This document shows positions 1 to 6,865 of a stretch of 7,636 bases of DNA, one piece after another. Below the pieces are notes generated by a model. It searched no databases. It had not been told where the DNA came from and saw only the letters and a program-made list of their open reading frames with translations. Position numbers and translations under genes: made by a program. This stretch comes from Verrucomicrobiota bacterium (lineage in GTDB: Bacteria; Verrucomicrobiota; Verrucomicrobiia; Opitutales; Opitutaceae), in assembly GCA_003694825.1 (NCBI GenBank), contig RFJS01000422.1:1-7636 (forward strand). The letters are read 5' to 3'. Each line of letters begins with the position of its first letter. Position 1 is the first letter of the stretch.

Positions 1-264
1 AAAACCGAGACTCCCGCGATTGATGCCGACGACCGGCACCTGCGTGCGAGCCGCCTCATTGACGACACTCAGCAGCGTCCCATCTCCTCCGATCACGCAG
101 CAGAGGTCGATGCCGTCGAAGGCGCCGCGCTCGACTGGAAACGTCTCGATAATCCGGACCGCGACACCCCGCCGCTCGCATTCGTCGGCGAGACGCCGAG
201 CCAGCAGCGAAGCCCCCGGCTTTCCCGTATTGACGACGATGGCGACCGACCTGATGGGGTTCAT
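1..264 (-). CDS. nadK: NAD kinase, N-terminal part (3' end beyond the window)
   Basis: NAD kinase phosphorylates NAD to NADP in the cytoplasm, using ATP or polyphosphate. The 88 visible residues begin MNPIRSVAIVVNTGKPGAS, a typical first strand of the Rossmann-like N-terminal domain. They contain the diagnostic GGDGT nucleotide-binding motif at residues 59-63, followed by TLLSVVNEA and the conserved segment GINRGSLGF at residues 80-88, where the window ends. Family members are usually about 280-300 residues, so roughly two thirds is missing, including the C-terminal beta-sandwich domain. The start is an ATG (262-264), 16 bp after the tlyA stop. There is no good Shine-Dalgarno sequence before it (the upstream bases are GGCGGCGTC), so translation may be coupled to tlyA. 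The motif and context make the identification secure; the fate of the 3' end cannot be seen. Confidence 0.93.
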   Translation of the reverse strand, partial: MNPIRSVAIVVNTGKPGASLLARRLADECERRGVAVRIIETFPVERGAFDGIDLCCVIGGDGTLLSVVNEAARTQVPVVGINRGSLGF

Positions 265-280
265 GACGCCGCCGTGTCTA

Positions 281-1069
281 CTACGTCGCAGGCTCCGAGG
301 AAAGCCCCGAGGGCTCGGCCGGCGGCCCCTCACGATCCAGCACCAGCAGATACTCCCGGTTGCCGTCCGCGCCGGCGATCGGCGATTCCACCACCCCGCG
401 CTCGCGCGCTCCGGGCAGCCGGCCCAGGGCGAATTGCCGCACCGCTTCGAGCACCCGGGCGCGGACAGCTTCGTCGCGGATGACGCCGCGCCCTCTCGAC
501 ACCTCCTCCCGGCCCGCCTCGAACTGCGGCTTGACCAGGGCCACCAGCACGCCTCCCGGGCGCAGGAAGGCCCAGACCGCGGGCAGGATCAGACGCAGCG
601 AGATAAAGGAAACATCGATCACAATCCGGTCGTAGGACGGCAGCGGCAAGTCCCCCGGCTTGAGGTGGCGGGCGTTGACCCGCTCCAGATTGGTCACGCG
701 CGGATCCGCGAGGAGCCGGCCATGCAGCTGGGCGCGTCCCACATCGACACACGTCACCGAAACGGCACCGTGCTGGAGCGCGCAGTCCGTGAACCCTCCC
801 GTGGACGCCCCGACATCCAGCACCGTGCACCCCTCAAAGGAGAGCCCGAGCCCGTCGATCGCCGCGAGCAGCTTCTCTCCGCCCCGGCTCACAAACCTCG
901 GCGGCGCCTCCACCTCGACCGCCGCGTCCGGCGAGACCGCCTGCCCGGCCTTGTCCACCCGCTCCCCGCCCACGCGCACCCGCCCCGCCAGGATCAGCGC
1001 CTGCGCCTGCGAACGCGAGGCCGCCAGCCCACGCGCCACGAGGAGTTGGTCCAGACGTTCCTTCTTCAC
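281..1069 (-). CDS. tlyA: TlyA-family rRNA 2'-O-methyltransferase (hemolysin A family)
   Basis: The protein is 262 residues, the normal family length. Residues 1-60 form an S4 RNA-binding domain (RLDQLLVARGLAASRSQAQ). A FtsJ/RrmJ-type SAM methyltransferase domain follows, with motif I VLDVGASTGGFTD at residues 83-95. The K-D-K-E tetrad expected for 2'-O-methyltransfer can be placed at K66 (SRGGEK), D152 (IDVSFISL), K180 (LVKPQFEAG) and E239 (GNREYL). This spacing is close to that of the Mycobacterium TlyA, which methylates cytidines in 16S and 23S rRNA. Whether this protein modifies one or both rRNAs cannot be told. Family members are often labelled hemolysin, but the sequence supports an rRNA-modifying role. 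The start is a GTG (1067-1069) preceded by GAGGTGA; ribF ends 9 bp upstream. The gene ends in two consecutive in-frame TAG codons (281-283 and 278-280). The 20 or so C-terminal residues are proline-, serine- and glutamate-rich and probably disordered. Confidence 0.95.
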   Translation of the reverse strand: MKKERLDQLLVARGLAASRSQAQALILAGRVRVGGERVDKAGQAVSPDAAVEVEAPPRFVSRGGEKLLAAIDGLGLSFEGCTVLDVGASTGGFTDCALQHGAVSVTCVDVGRAQLHGRLLADPRVTNLERVNARHLKPGDLPLPSYDRIVIDVSFISLRLILPAVWAFLRPGGVLVALVKPQFEAGREEVSRGRGVIRDEAVRARVLEAVRQFALGRLPGARERGVVESPIAGADGNREYLLVLDREGPPAEPSGLSSEPAT

Positions 1070-1073
1070 GCCG

Positions 1074-1080
1074 TCACCTC
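1074..1080 (-). promoter_or_regulatory. Ribosome binding site of tlyA
   Basis: GAGGTGA reads on the minus strand 4 nt before the GTG start of tlyA. It overlaps the TGA stop codon of ribF (1079-1081), so ribosomes ending ribF sit on the tlyA binding site. This supports the GTG at 1069 as the true start. Confidence 0.7.
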
Positions 1081-2050
1081 AACGCCGGCACGGCGATGGT
1101 GCCCGCTCGAAAAAGGCCAGGGCCGCCGCCCGGTCCCGGCCGATCTGCTCGCGCAGGGCCTCGATCGAGTCGAACCGCCGCTCCCGCCGCAGCATCGTGT
1201 GCCAGTTCACTCGCACCGTGTCGCCGACGTCATAGGGACACTCTCCGAGGACATGCACCTCGAGCAGCGGGGCGCCGTCCCCGTCCACGGTGGGGCGCAA
1301 CCCGAAATTCGCCACCGCACGCAGGCCATCGACCTCCTCCCCTGCCGCCGGAGAAACCGTCACGGCATAGACACCGAACGCCGGCGCCAGATCGGGCTTC
1401 CATTCGACATTCAGGGTCGGAAAGCCGATCCGCCTTCCGAGCTGCCGGCCCGGAATCACCGGCCCCTCGCAGAAATAGGGAAAGCCGAGCAACGCATTGG
1501 CCACATCGACGCGCCCCTCGGCGAGTTCGCCGCGAATCCGCGTGCTGCTGATCGGCTCGCCGTTGTAGTGGACCCGGGCCACGCTCACCACGCCGATCTG
1601 CATGGGATTGGCGAACCGGATCAACGCCTGCACATCGCCAGTCCGCCCCCGCCCGAACTGCCAGTTTTCGCCGACATACAAAGTCGCCAGCCCGGGGATC
1701 CGCTCCTTGAGCCGGGGCACGAAGTCCTCCGCCGCGATCCGGGCAAAGGATTCGTCGAACGGCTGCTCGACGACGAAATCGACCCCGAGCTCCCGCAACA
1801 GCTGCAGCCGCTGCTCGCGGGAAAAGATCAGGCGCGTGGGATTCTCAGGCCGGAAGAGCCGGCTCGGGTGTGGCCAGAAGGTGAATACGCCCGCGAGGCC
1901 GCCGGCATGACGCGCGGCATCGACCGCGCTCTCGATCACCGCCCGGTGGCCGCGATGCACGCCATCGAACATGCCGATGGCCACATGTGCCGTGCGATCC
2001 GGCAGACGGATCGCTTCCAGACCGGCGAAAACCTGGAATGGCCCGCTCAC
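1079..2050 (-). CDS. ribF: Bifunctional riboflavin kinase / FAD synthetase
   Basis: RibF phosphorylates riboflavin to FMN and then adenylylates FMN to FAD in the cytoplasm. At 323 residues it has the usual bacterial length. The N-terminal FAD synthetase (nucleotidyltransferase) domain shows [10 protein letters not shown] at residues 26-35, the segment [14 protein letters not shown] near residues 126-139, and ISSTRIR at residues 167-173. The C-terminal riboflavin kinase domain shows [10 protein letters not shown] at residues 205-214, ANFGLRPT at 247-254, and a glutamate in PLLEVH (E264) at the position of the catalytic Glu of the family. All key motifs of both activities are present, so the enzyme should be fully bifunctional. 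The start is a GTG whose last two bases are shared with the truB stop (GTGA at 2047-2050), indicating translational coupling; only a weak GGGAAG lies upstream. Its position after truB matches the classic truB-ribF pair. Confidence 0.97.
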   Translation of the reverse strand: MSGPFQVFAGLEAIRLPDRTAHVAIGMFDGVHRGHRAVIESAVDAARHAGGLAGVFTFWPHPSRLFRPENPTRLIFSREQRLQLLRELGVDFVVEQPFDESFARIAAEDFVPRLKERIPGLATLYVGENWQFGRGRTGDVQALIRFANPMQIGVVSVARVHYNGEPISSTRIRGELAEGRVDVANALLGFPYFCEGPVIPGRQLGRRIGFPTLNVEWKPDLAPAFGVYAVTVSPAAGEEVDGLRAVANFGLRPTVDGDGAPLLEVHVLGECPYDVGDTVRVNWHTMLRRERRFDSIEALREQIGRDRAAALAFFERAPSPCRR

Positions 2051-2772
2051 ACCATGAAACTTCCCGGCGTCACGTCGTATCCACTGAGCAACCGCTTGCG
2101 GATTTCCGCCGGCTCCATCTCCTGAAACTCGTCGAGCGGGATCGCCTGATCGATGGAAAAACGGTCGATTGCCGTGCGCCGCAGGGCGCTGAGATGTCCG
2201 CCGCAGCCGATCTTCTCTCCGAGATCATGCGCAAGCGTGCGGATGTAGGTCCCCTTGGAACAGCGCACTCGGATGTCCAGCTCCGGCGGGGCAAAGCGCA
2301 ACAGCTCGAACTCGGAGATGCGAATGAAGCGCGGCTCCCGCTCGATCTCCCGTCCCTTCCGGGCGAGCTTGTAGAGCGGCACGCCCTCCTTCTTGATGGC
2401 CGAGAACATCGGGGGCGTCTGATACTGGTCGCCGATGAAGGTGTCCATGACCTCGAGGACGGCGTCCTCGGTCAGCTCCGGCACCGGCTTCGTCGAGACC
2501 ACCTCGCCGTCGGCGTCATGCGTGTTGGTGGTGACACCGAGCGTGACCGTGCCCTCGTATTCCTTGTCCAGGCTCATCAGATACTGGGAGAGCTTCGTCG
2601 CCTTGCCCACGAGCACGAGCATCAGCCCGGTCGCCATCGGATCGAGCGTGCCGGCATGGCCGACGCGCTTCATACGCAACACGCGACGCACGCGGTCGAC
2701 CACGTCGTGCGAGGTGATCCCCGCGGGCTTGTCGATGAGCAGAACGCCTTCGAAGTCGGTTTGTTCAGCCAT
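2047..2772 (-). CDS. truB: tRNA pseudouridine(55) synthase TruB, short form
   Basis: TruB converts U55 in the T-loop of elongator tRNAs to pseudouridine and also acts as a tRNA chaperone. The 241-residue protein carries the family motifs in order: [13 protein letters not shown] (11-23), the catalytic aspartate D44 in [12 protein letters not shown], the base-stacking tyrosine Y72 in [15 protein letters not shown] (120-130) with YKLARKG (134-140), and [15 protein letters not shown] (171-185) with the conserved arginine R178. Compared with the roughly 310-residue E. coli and B. subtilis enzymes, it stops about 50 residues after the last catalytic motif and lacks a recognisable C-terminal PUA-like domain. 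The ATG start (2770-2772) lies 3 bp after the nrnA stop and has a good AGAGGAA site 7 nt upstream. The stop overlaps the ribF start by 4 bp. Confidence 0.97.
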   Translation of the reverse strand: MAEQTDFEGVLLIDKPAGITSHDVVDRVRRVLRMKRVGHAGTLDPMATGLMLVLVGKATKLSQYLMSLDKEYEGTVTLGVTTNTHDADGEVVSTKPVPELTEDAVLEVMDTFIGDQYQTPPMFSAIKKEGVPLYKLARKGREIEREPRFIRISEFELLRFAPPELDIRVRCSKGTYIRTLAHDLGEKIGCGGHLSALRRTAIDRFSIDQAIPLDEFQEMEPAEIRKRLLSGYDVTPGSFMV

Positions 2773-2775
2773 GAT

Positions 2776-3789
2776 TCATTTCCTCTCGTCATCAACGGCC
2801 TTGAGCCGCGCGGCGATGGCCGCCATGAGCCTGGGGTAGAGTTCGTCGATTGATTCCTTCGTATTCAGGCCGGCGGCACATTGATGGCCGCCGCCGCCGA
2901 ACTCCGCGGCAATGAGGTCGACGCGATACTCCGGATGCTTCGCGCGCAGTGAGGCCTTCGTGCCGTCGGGCCGTTCCTCGACCAGGCAACCGATCTCGAT
3001 GCCATCGATGCCCCGGGCGTAGTCGACGAGCCCCTCGGTATCCTCGGGCAGCGCGCCGGTTTCCTCAAAGTCGGCGAGCCGCAGCCGCCCGGCACAAACC
3101 CGTCCCCCACACTCCAACCGCATAGAGGAGAGGAAACGTCCGAGCAACTCGAGCTTTTCGAAGGATTCGCGCTCGTAGATCTCGGTGGCGATGGCCGCCG
3201 GATCGGCGCCGCAATCGATCAGGCGCCCCGCCAGCTCGAAGACCCGCCGCGTCGTGGATTGAAATCGAAACTGCCCGGTGTCCGTGGCGATGCCGGCGTA
3301 GAGCCCACGGGCCGTCTCCGCATCGACCGGAAGCCCGAAATCGAAAAAGAGGCCGGCAAGAATCTCCGCCGTGGCGGCGGCATGGCTGTCGATGACTTCG
3401 TGTTTCGCGAATTGTCCCCGACCGATGTGGTGGTCGATGGTGCCAAGCGGCTCGACGAACAGTTCCCGCGCCGCCGCTCCGGCACGGTGATGGTCCGCAC
3501 AGTCGACAAACACGGCCACCCGGGAACCGCTTCGCCGCACTTCCTCCAGATAGGCGTCCTGCTGGAAAAACGGAATGTCGCCGACGAGGAAGTCGAGGCG
3601 GCGCGGCACCGGATCCGGGTTGTAACAAACGGTATCAATTCCCCGGGCACGAAGGACACGGGCCAGGGCGACTTGCGAGCCGATGCAATCGCCATCGGGC
3701 CGGGCATGGCCCACGACGACCACGGATTGGCCGGCGAGGGCGTCGAGCAGCGTTTGAAACGGGGCGGCAAGATCGGGAAAGAAACTCAT
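2776..3789 (-). CDS. nrnA: DHH/DHHA1 phosphoesterase, NrnA-like nanoRNase / pAp phosphatase
   Basis: This is a DHH-superfamily phosphoesterase of 337 residues, the size of bacterial NrnA. NrnA proteins remove 5'-mononucleotides from 2-5-nt RNAs and dephosphorylate pAp, using Mn2+. Metal-binding motifs are all visible: GHARPDGDCIGSQ (27-39), VDCAD (95-99), the name-giving DHH (119-121), and AGIATDTGQFRF (165-176) with D170. The C-terminal DHHA1 substrate-binding domain ends in the glycine-rich GGGGHQCAAG (298-307). The ATG start overlaps the rbfA stop (ATGA at 3786-3789) and there is no separate Shine-Dalgarno, so translation is probably coupled to rbfA. Placement between rbfA and truB is a conserved arrangement for this family. 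The exact substrate preference (nanoRNA, pAp or cyclic-dinucleotide products such as pGpG) cannot be read from the sequence, so the symbol is by family similarity. Confidence 0.93.
   Translation of the reverse strand: MSFFPDLAAPFQTLLDALAGQSVVVVGHARPDGDCIGSQVALARVLRARGIDTVCYNPDPVPRRLDFLVGDIPFFQQDAYLEEVRRSGSRVAVFVDCADHHRAGAAARELFVEPLGTIDHHIGRGQFAKHEVIDSHAAATAEILAGLFFDFGLPVDAETARGLYAGIATDTGQFRFQSTTRRVFELAGRLIDCGADPAAIATEIYERESFEKLELLGRFLSSMRLECGGRVCAGRLRLADFEETGALPEDTEGLVDYARGIDGIEIGCLVEERPDGTKASLRAKHPEYRVDLIAAEFGGGGHQCAAGLNTKESIDELYPRLMAAIAARLKAVDDERK
2780..2786 (-). promoter_or_regulatory. Ribosome binding site of truB
   Basis: AGAGGAA on the minus strand lies 7 nt before the truB ATG and inside the last codons of the upstream phosphoesterase gene. 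It fixes the truB start at 2772. Confidence 0.7.
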
Positions 3790-4151
3790 GACGGACGGGA
3801 CTCGCGGCGCTTCTGCTCGGCTTCGATCTCATCGAGCAGCGCGACGATGCGGCTGCCCCGCTCCATCGCGATGTCGTATTTGAAACGCACGCGCGGGATA
3901 TTGCGCAGCGTGATCGTGCGTCGCAGATGCTGGTTGATCTCCTGCGCGTGCTTGTTGCGCAGGCGCTCCATGACGCGGGGGTCGACAAGGTTGCCGAGCA
4001 CCGAGAAAAAAGCGGTGGCGGACTTGAAGTCGCTGGTCGATTCGACCGCGAAGATCGTCACCCCCGCCGCCTCGGTCTGAAGGTTGCGGTGAATGTAGGC
4101 GCTGATCTCACGCTTCAGCAGCTCGTTTACGCGTAGGCTTCGGTTTCCCAT
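3786..4151 (-). CDS. rbfA: 30S ribosome-binding factor RbfA
   Basis: RbfA is a small KH-fold protein that binds the immature 30S subunit near the 16S rRNA 5' region and helps late maturation and cold adaptation. The 121-residue length is typical. Visible family features are the N-terminal helix RVNELLKREISAYI (7-20), the strand VTIFAVESTSDFKSATAFFSV (31-51), the segment MERLRNKHAQEINQHLRR (61-78), and the C-terminal KH core IPRVRFKYDIAMERGSRI (85-102) followed by VALLDEIE. The last 10 or so residues are a charged tail. The ATG (4149-4151) has a strong GAGGAG 8 nt upstream. It lies 122 bp downstream of infB, its usual partner, and its stop overlaps the next gene by 4 bp. Confidence 0.96.
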   Translation of the reverse strand: MGNRSLRVNELLKREISAYIHRNLQTEAAGVTIFAVESTSDFKSATAFFSVLGNLVDPRVMERLRNKHAQEINQHLRRTITLRNIPRVRFKYDIAMERGSRIVALLDEIEAEQKRRESRPS

Positions 4152-4159
4152 CGCTCGAT

Positions 4160-4165
4160 CTCCTC
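4160..4165 (-). promoter_or_regulatory. Ribosome binding site of rbfA
   Basis: GAGGAG on the minus strand with an 8-nt spacer to the rbfA ATG. It is the strongest Shine-Dalgarno match in the window, fitting a gene that follows a 122-bp gap and cannot rely on translational coupling. Confidence 0.75.
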
Positions 4166-4197
4166 GGTTGCGTCGTCAGGTGGCTGGAAACGTGCGC

Positions 4198-4257
4198 GGC
4201 AGGCAGCTCGACTGGCGGGTCTCTGAAGAGCGCCGGTTGGCGGGCAGGCAACCTCGA
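4198..4257 (-). other. Structured infB-rbfA intergenic segment: two hairpins and a short direct repeat
   Basis: This is the core of the only long gap in the window (4152-4273). In transcript sense, GGTTG and CAACC (4253-4249 and 4239-4235) can form a 5-bp stem with a 9-nt loop. Immediately after it, GGCG-CTC and GAG-CGCC (4234-4214) can form a 7-bp stem with a TTCA loop and a 3-nt ACC bulge. A direct repeat, plus-strand GGCAGGCA followed by one or two bases and CTCGA, occurs at 4198-4211 and 4243-4257. Neither hairpin is followed by a T-run, so an intrinsic terminator is unlikely; an mRNA processing or stability element, or simple GC-rich chance structure, are both possible. I see no open reading frame here with family similarity and no convincing promoter. 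Confidence 0.35.
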
Positions 4258-4273
4258 GTGGAAAGACCACGCC

Positions 4274-6808
4274 TCAAAGCGAGGCGCGGATCTTTTCGAT
4301 CTCGAAGCACTCGATGTAATCGCCCGGCTGGTAGTCGTTGAAACCTTCCACCTGGATACCGCACTCGGTGCCGGCGCGGACCTCCTTCACCTCGTCCTTC
4401 ACGCGGCGCAGCGAGGCGATCCGCCCCTCGAACTCGATGTTGTTGCCCCGGCGAATACGGGCGCTGACGTTGCTCTGCACCCGGCCTTCGACGACGAGGC
4501 AACCGGCCACGAAGCCACGCGCGATCGGGAAGACGGCGCGCACCTCGGCGACGCCGATCTTCGTCTCGCGAATCTCCGGCTCGAGCAGATCGGCCATGCG
4601 GTCGCGAATGGCGTCGATGAGTTCGTAGATGATCTCGTAGGTGACGATCTCGACGGAATGATGCTTGGCGAGCGCATCGACGCCGGACTCCTTGCGGACA
4701 TTGAAGCCGACGATGAGCGCCTTGGCCGCACTGGCCATGAGCACGTCGTTCTTGGAGATGGCGCCGACTTCGGCCTCGACGATCTCGAGCTTGACCTTGT
4801 CGCTCTTGATGCCGTTGAGGCCGGAGACGACCGCTTCGACGGACCCGAAGACGTCCGCCTTGACGATGACGCGGAGCACCTTCTGCTGCTGCGCGGCGAT
4901 CGCCTCGAACATCTGTTCGATGGAGACGGGCTTGGCGGCGGGCTTGGCCGCCTGGGCGCGCTTCATCTCGAAAGCGACTTCTTCGGTGATGCGCTTGGCC
5001 TCACGCTCGTTCTTGACCCGCTTGACGATCGCACCGCACTCGGGCGTGCCGGACCAGCCCATCACGCGAACCGCCGAGGACGGCGGAGCGGATTTCACCT
5101 GCTTGCCCTGGTCGTCGAACATGCCGCGCACCTTCGCATAGACCGGCCCGCAAACCACGGTGTCACCGGTTTTGAGCGTTCCGGACTCGACGAGCACGGT
5201 GGCTGTCGGACCGCGCCCGACCTCCATGGCCGACTCGATGACGACGCCCTTGAGATCGCCCTTCGGGTTGGCCTTGAGCTCGAGCAGGTCGGCCTGCAGC
5301 AGGATCATTTCGAGCAACTCGTCGATCCCTTCTCCAGTGAGAGCGGACACCGGCACCGTGATCGTCTCGCCGCCCCAGTCTTCCGGAGCGAGGTTGCGCT
5401 CCTGCATCTGGGTCTTCACACGGTCGATGTTGGCGCCCTTGGTATCGATTTTGTTGATCGCGACGATGGGCGTGACCCCGGCCTCGCGGATGTAGCGCAA
5501 GGCCTCATCGGTCTGGGGCATGAAACCGTCGTCCGCCGCCACCACGAGGATGGCGATGTCCGTGACGCGGGCGCCGCGGGCGCGCATCTCATTGAAGGCG
5601 GCGTGGCCCGGCGTATCGATAAAGGTGATCTTGCGGTCGTTGACGGAGACCTGGTAGGCGCCGATGTGCTGGGTGATGCCGCCGGCCTCACCCGCCACGA
5701 CGTTGGATCGGCGGATCTTGTCGAGCAGCGAGGTCTTGCCGTGGTCGACGTGGCCCATGATGCAGACCACCGGCGGACGCGGTTCGAGCAGCTTGCTCTC
5801 GTCGACCTGCTTCTCCTCTTTTTTCTTCTCCTCTTTGGGCTGGCTGTCGCCGCGATGTTTGACGTCGAGGAGGAAACCGTGCTTTTCGGCGAGTTTCGAG
5901 GCGACCTCTTCGTCGATGCTCTGATTGAGCGAGGCGAAGATCCCCATCTCCATCATCTCGGAGATGAGCTTGAAGGGCTTGAGGCCGAGCATGGTGGCGA
6001 AGTCCCGCACCACGATCGGCGGCTTTATCTGGATGACCTTGATGTCCTCGCCTTCCTGCGGCTGATCGGCCGAAGCGGCTTCCTCGGTCTTCGGCGGCGT
6101 TGCCCCACCGACAGCGGGCGGCTGTCCCGGCCGGGCCGGGGGCGGCGCCAGATTGGGCGGCCGCGGCGGCGCCACGTTGCCCGGCGCCGGTTTGGGCGGG
6201 GCCATGTTGGCCGGCGAGACCGGCTGGGAAACCGAGGCGGCCGGCTGGTGCGGCTTTCCCGCCGCGGCGGGCGGCGCGACTTTGGGCGGCGCGGCCTTCG
6301 GCGGCGCGACCGGCGCCGGCTTGACCGGAGGCGGAGCGGGCGGCCGCACCGGCGGAACCGCCGGACGCGGCGGATTGACCGCGGCGCGCCGAGCCTCTTC
6401 GCGGGCGCGGCGCTCCTGTTCGACCTGCTCGGCCGACTTCACGAAAACGCCGGGCGGAAGGCCGCCGGCGGGCTTGCCCGACGGCTCTTCGGCGCTTTTT
6501 TCGGCCTCGGCGGCCTGCGCCTTCGCTTCGGCGGCAGCCTTCTCGGCGGCCGCTTTTTCCGCAGCAGCTTTTTCCTCGGCCGCCTTTTCGGCGGCGAGAC
6601 GCTCGGCTTCGGCCTTTTCGGCCTCGGCCCTGGCCCGGGCTTCTTCTTCTGCCTTTCGGGCAAATTCCTCAACCAGCGATTCGGCGGAGATATTGTCGAT
6701 CGTGCTGGAGGCGCTGGTCACCTGGTAACCCCGCTCCTGGAGAAGCGCGATCAGCTGTTTATTATCGAGGCCGATCTTCTTGGAGAGCTGGTGAATTCTG
6801 ATACTCAT
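4274..6808 (-). CDS. infB: Translation initiation factor IF-2
   Basis: IF-2 is the GTPase that places initiator fMet-tRNA in the ribosomal P site and promotes subunit joining. The protein is 844 residues. Residues 1-50 form a first IF2_N module ([18 protein letters not shown]). Residues 52-107 are an Ala/Lys/Glu-rich, probably single helical stretch, and residues 145-240 a Pro/Ala-rich linker. A second IF2_N module lies at about 260-315 ([20 protein letters not shown]). The G domain has G1 GHVDHGKTS (352-360), G2 GGITQHIG (376-383), G3 DTPGH (398-402), G4 NKID (452-455) and G5 SAL (488-490), all canonical. Domain II, the IF-2 core domain (around 630-740, [16 protein letters not shown]) and the C-terminal fMet-tRNA-binding domain (from about 745 to the end, GDYIECFE near 829) complete the protein. 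The ATG at 6806-6808 is chosen because it begins the conserved N-terminal module, although no Shine-Dalgarno precedes it. The neighbours nusA and rbfA are its usual operon partners. Confidence 0.98.
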   Translation of the reverse strand: MSIRIHQLSKKIGLDNKQLIALLQERGYQVTSASSTIDNISAESLVEEFARKAEEEARARAEAEKAEAERLAAEKAAEEKAAAEKAAAEKAAAEAKAQAAEAEKSAEEPSGKPAGGLPPGVFVKSAEQVEQERRAREEARRAAVNPPRPAVPPVRPPAPPPVKPAPVAPPKAAPPKVAPPAAAGKPHQPAASVSQPVSPANMAPPKPAPGNVAPPRPPNLAPPPARPGQPPAVGGATPPKTEEAASADQPQEGEDIKVIQIKPPIVVRDFATMLGLKPFKLISEMMEMGIFASLNQSIDEEVASKLAEKHGFLLDVKHRGDSQPKEEKKKEEKQVDESKLLEPRPPVVCIMGHVDHGKTSLLDKIRRSNVVAGEAGGITQHIGAYQVSVNDRKITFIDTPGHAAFNEMRARGARVTDIAILVVAADDGFMPQTDEALRYIREAGVTPIVAINKIDTKGANIDRVKTQMQERNLAPEDWGGETITVPVSALTGEGIDELLEMILLQADLLELKANPKGDLKGVVIESAMEVGRGPTATVLVESGTLKTGDTVVCGPVYAKVRGMFDDQGKQVKSAPPSSAVRVMGWSGTPECGAIVKRVKNEREAKRITEEVAFEMKRAQAAKPAAKPVSIEQMFEAIAAQQQKVLRVIVKADVFGSVEAVVSGLNGIKSDKVKLEIVEAEVGAISKNDVLMASAAKALIVGFNVRKESGVDALAKHHSVEIVTYEIIYELIDAIRDRMADLLEPEIRETKIGVAEVRAVFPIARGFVAGCLVVEGRVQSNVSARIRRGNNIEFEGRIASLRRVKDEVKEVRAGTECGIQVEGFNDYQPGDYIECFEIEKIRASL
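6089..6376 (-). repeat. Pro/Ala-rich degenerate repeats in the IF-2 linker
   Basis: Codons 145-240 of infB encode a low-complexity linker built of short degenerate units such as APPK, VAPP and PPRP. Three copies of N-(M/V/L)-APP-x-P start at residues 201, 211 and 219 (6208 down to about 6134). The DNA shows matching imperfect repeats of GGCGGC-type triplets. The region probably forms an extended flexible spacer between the N-terminal modules and the G domain. Confidence 0.7.
6488..6655 (-). repeat. Ala/Lys/Glu-rich charged-helix repeat in IF-2
   Basis: Codons 52-107 of infB encode tandem units of the type [12 protein letters not shown] (for example residues 79-94) mixed with [16 protein letters not shown]. 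The pattern of alternating acidic and basic residues on an alanine background is typical of stable single alpha-helices and is common in IF-2 N-terminal regions of GC-rich bacteria. The underlying DNA is an imperfect repeat and may vary in length between strains. Confidence 0.7.
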
Positions 6809-6865
6809 ATGTGGGCTGCTGTCGGATGGAACGGGAGCGAAAAAAATGGATACGGTTGAGGCGGG
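6809..6865 (-). other. nusA-infB intergenic spacer with a T7 tract and no Shine-Dalgarno
   Basis: The 57 bp between the nusA stop and the infB ATG read in transcript sense as C-rich, unstructured sequence with a run of seven T at 6846-6840. The only stem near it is a 4-bp CGGG/CCCG pair across the end of nusA, about 16 nt before the T-run, so this is not a typical intrinsic terminator. The 20 nt before the infB ATG contain no purine-rich GGAG-like site. No clear -35/-10 pair was found. Confidence 0.5.

Noticed and set aside
20..2125. 701-codon open frame on the plus strand, antisense to nadK, tlyA, ribF and truB
   Set aside because: Its translation is rich in Arg, Pro, His and Gln, has no recognisable domain, and crosses several genuine genes. 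Long antisense frames are expected in GC-rich DNA because the strong third-position G/C bias of the true genes removes stops on the other strand.
3259..4080. 273-codon plus-strand frame opposite nrnA and rbfA
   Set aside because: It lies wholly within two well-supported genes on the other strand, and no domain or ribosome binding site supports it.
4176..4502. 108-codon minus-strand frame spanning the infB-rbfA gap and the end of infB
   Set aside because: It is an Arg-rich out-of-frame reading of the infB 3' end that runs into the gap. No ribosome binding site and no recognisable motif, so I do not treat it as a gene filling the 122-bp gap.
5813..5833. Possible programmed frameshift in infB: an A6G run (transcript sense, 5824-5818) flanked on both sides by GAGGAG, resembling the dnaX slippery site
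   Set aside because: The zero frame reads AAG AAA AAA GAG, so the A_AAA_AAG heptamer is out of phase for a -1 slip. The sequence is explained by a Lys/Glu-rich stretch just before the G domain.
6125..6440. Internal start in infB producing a shorter IF-2 form, as in E. coli
   Set aside because: The in-frame candidates (GTG at codon 123, ATG at codon 202) have no Shine-Dalgarno-like sequence at the right distance, so there is no sequence support.
4658..6859. 733-codon open frame on the plus strand, antisense to infB
   Set aside because: It mirrors infB codon by codon (Asp/Leu/Gly/Arg-rich, with the repeat regions showing up as Arg/Gly or Phe/Leu/Gly runs). It has no family motifs, so it is a compositional shadow of infB.
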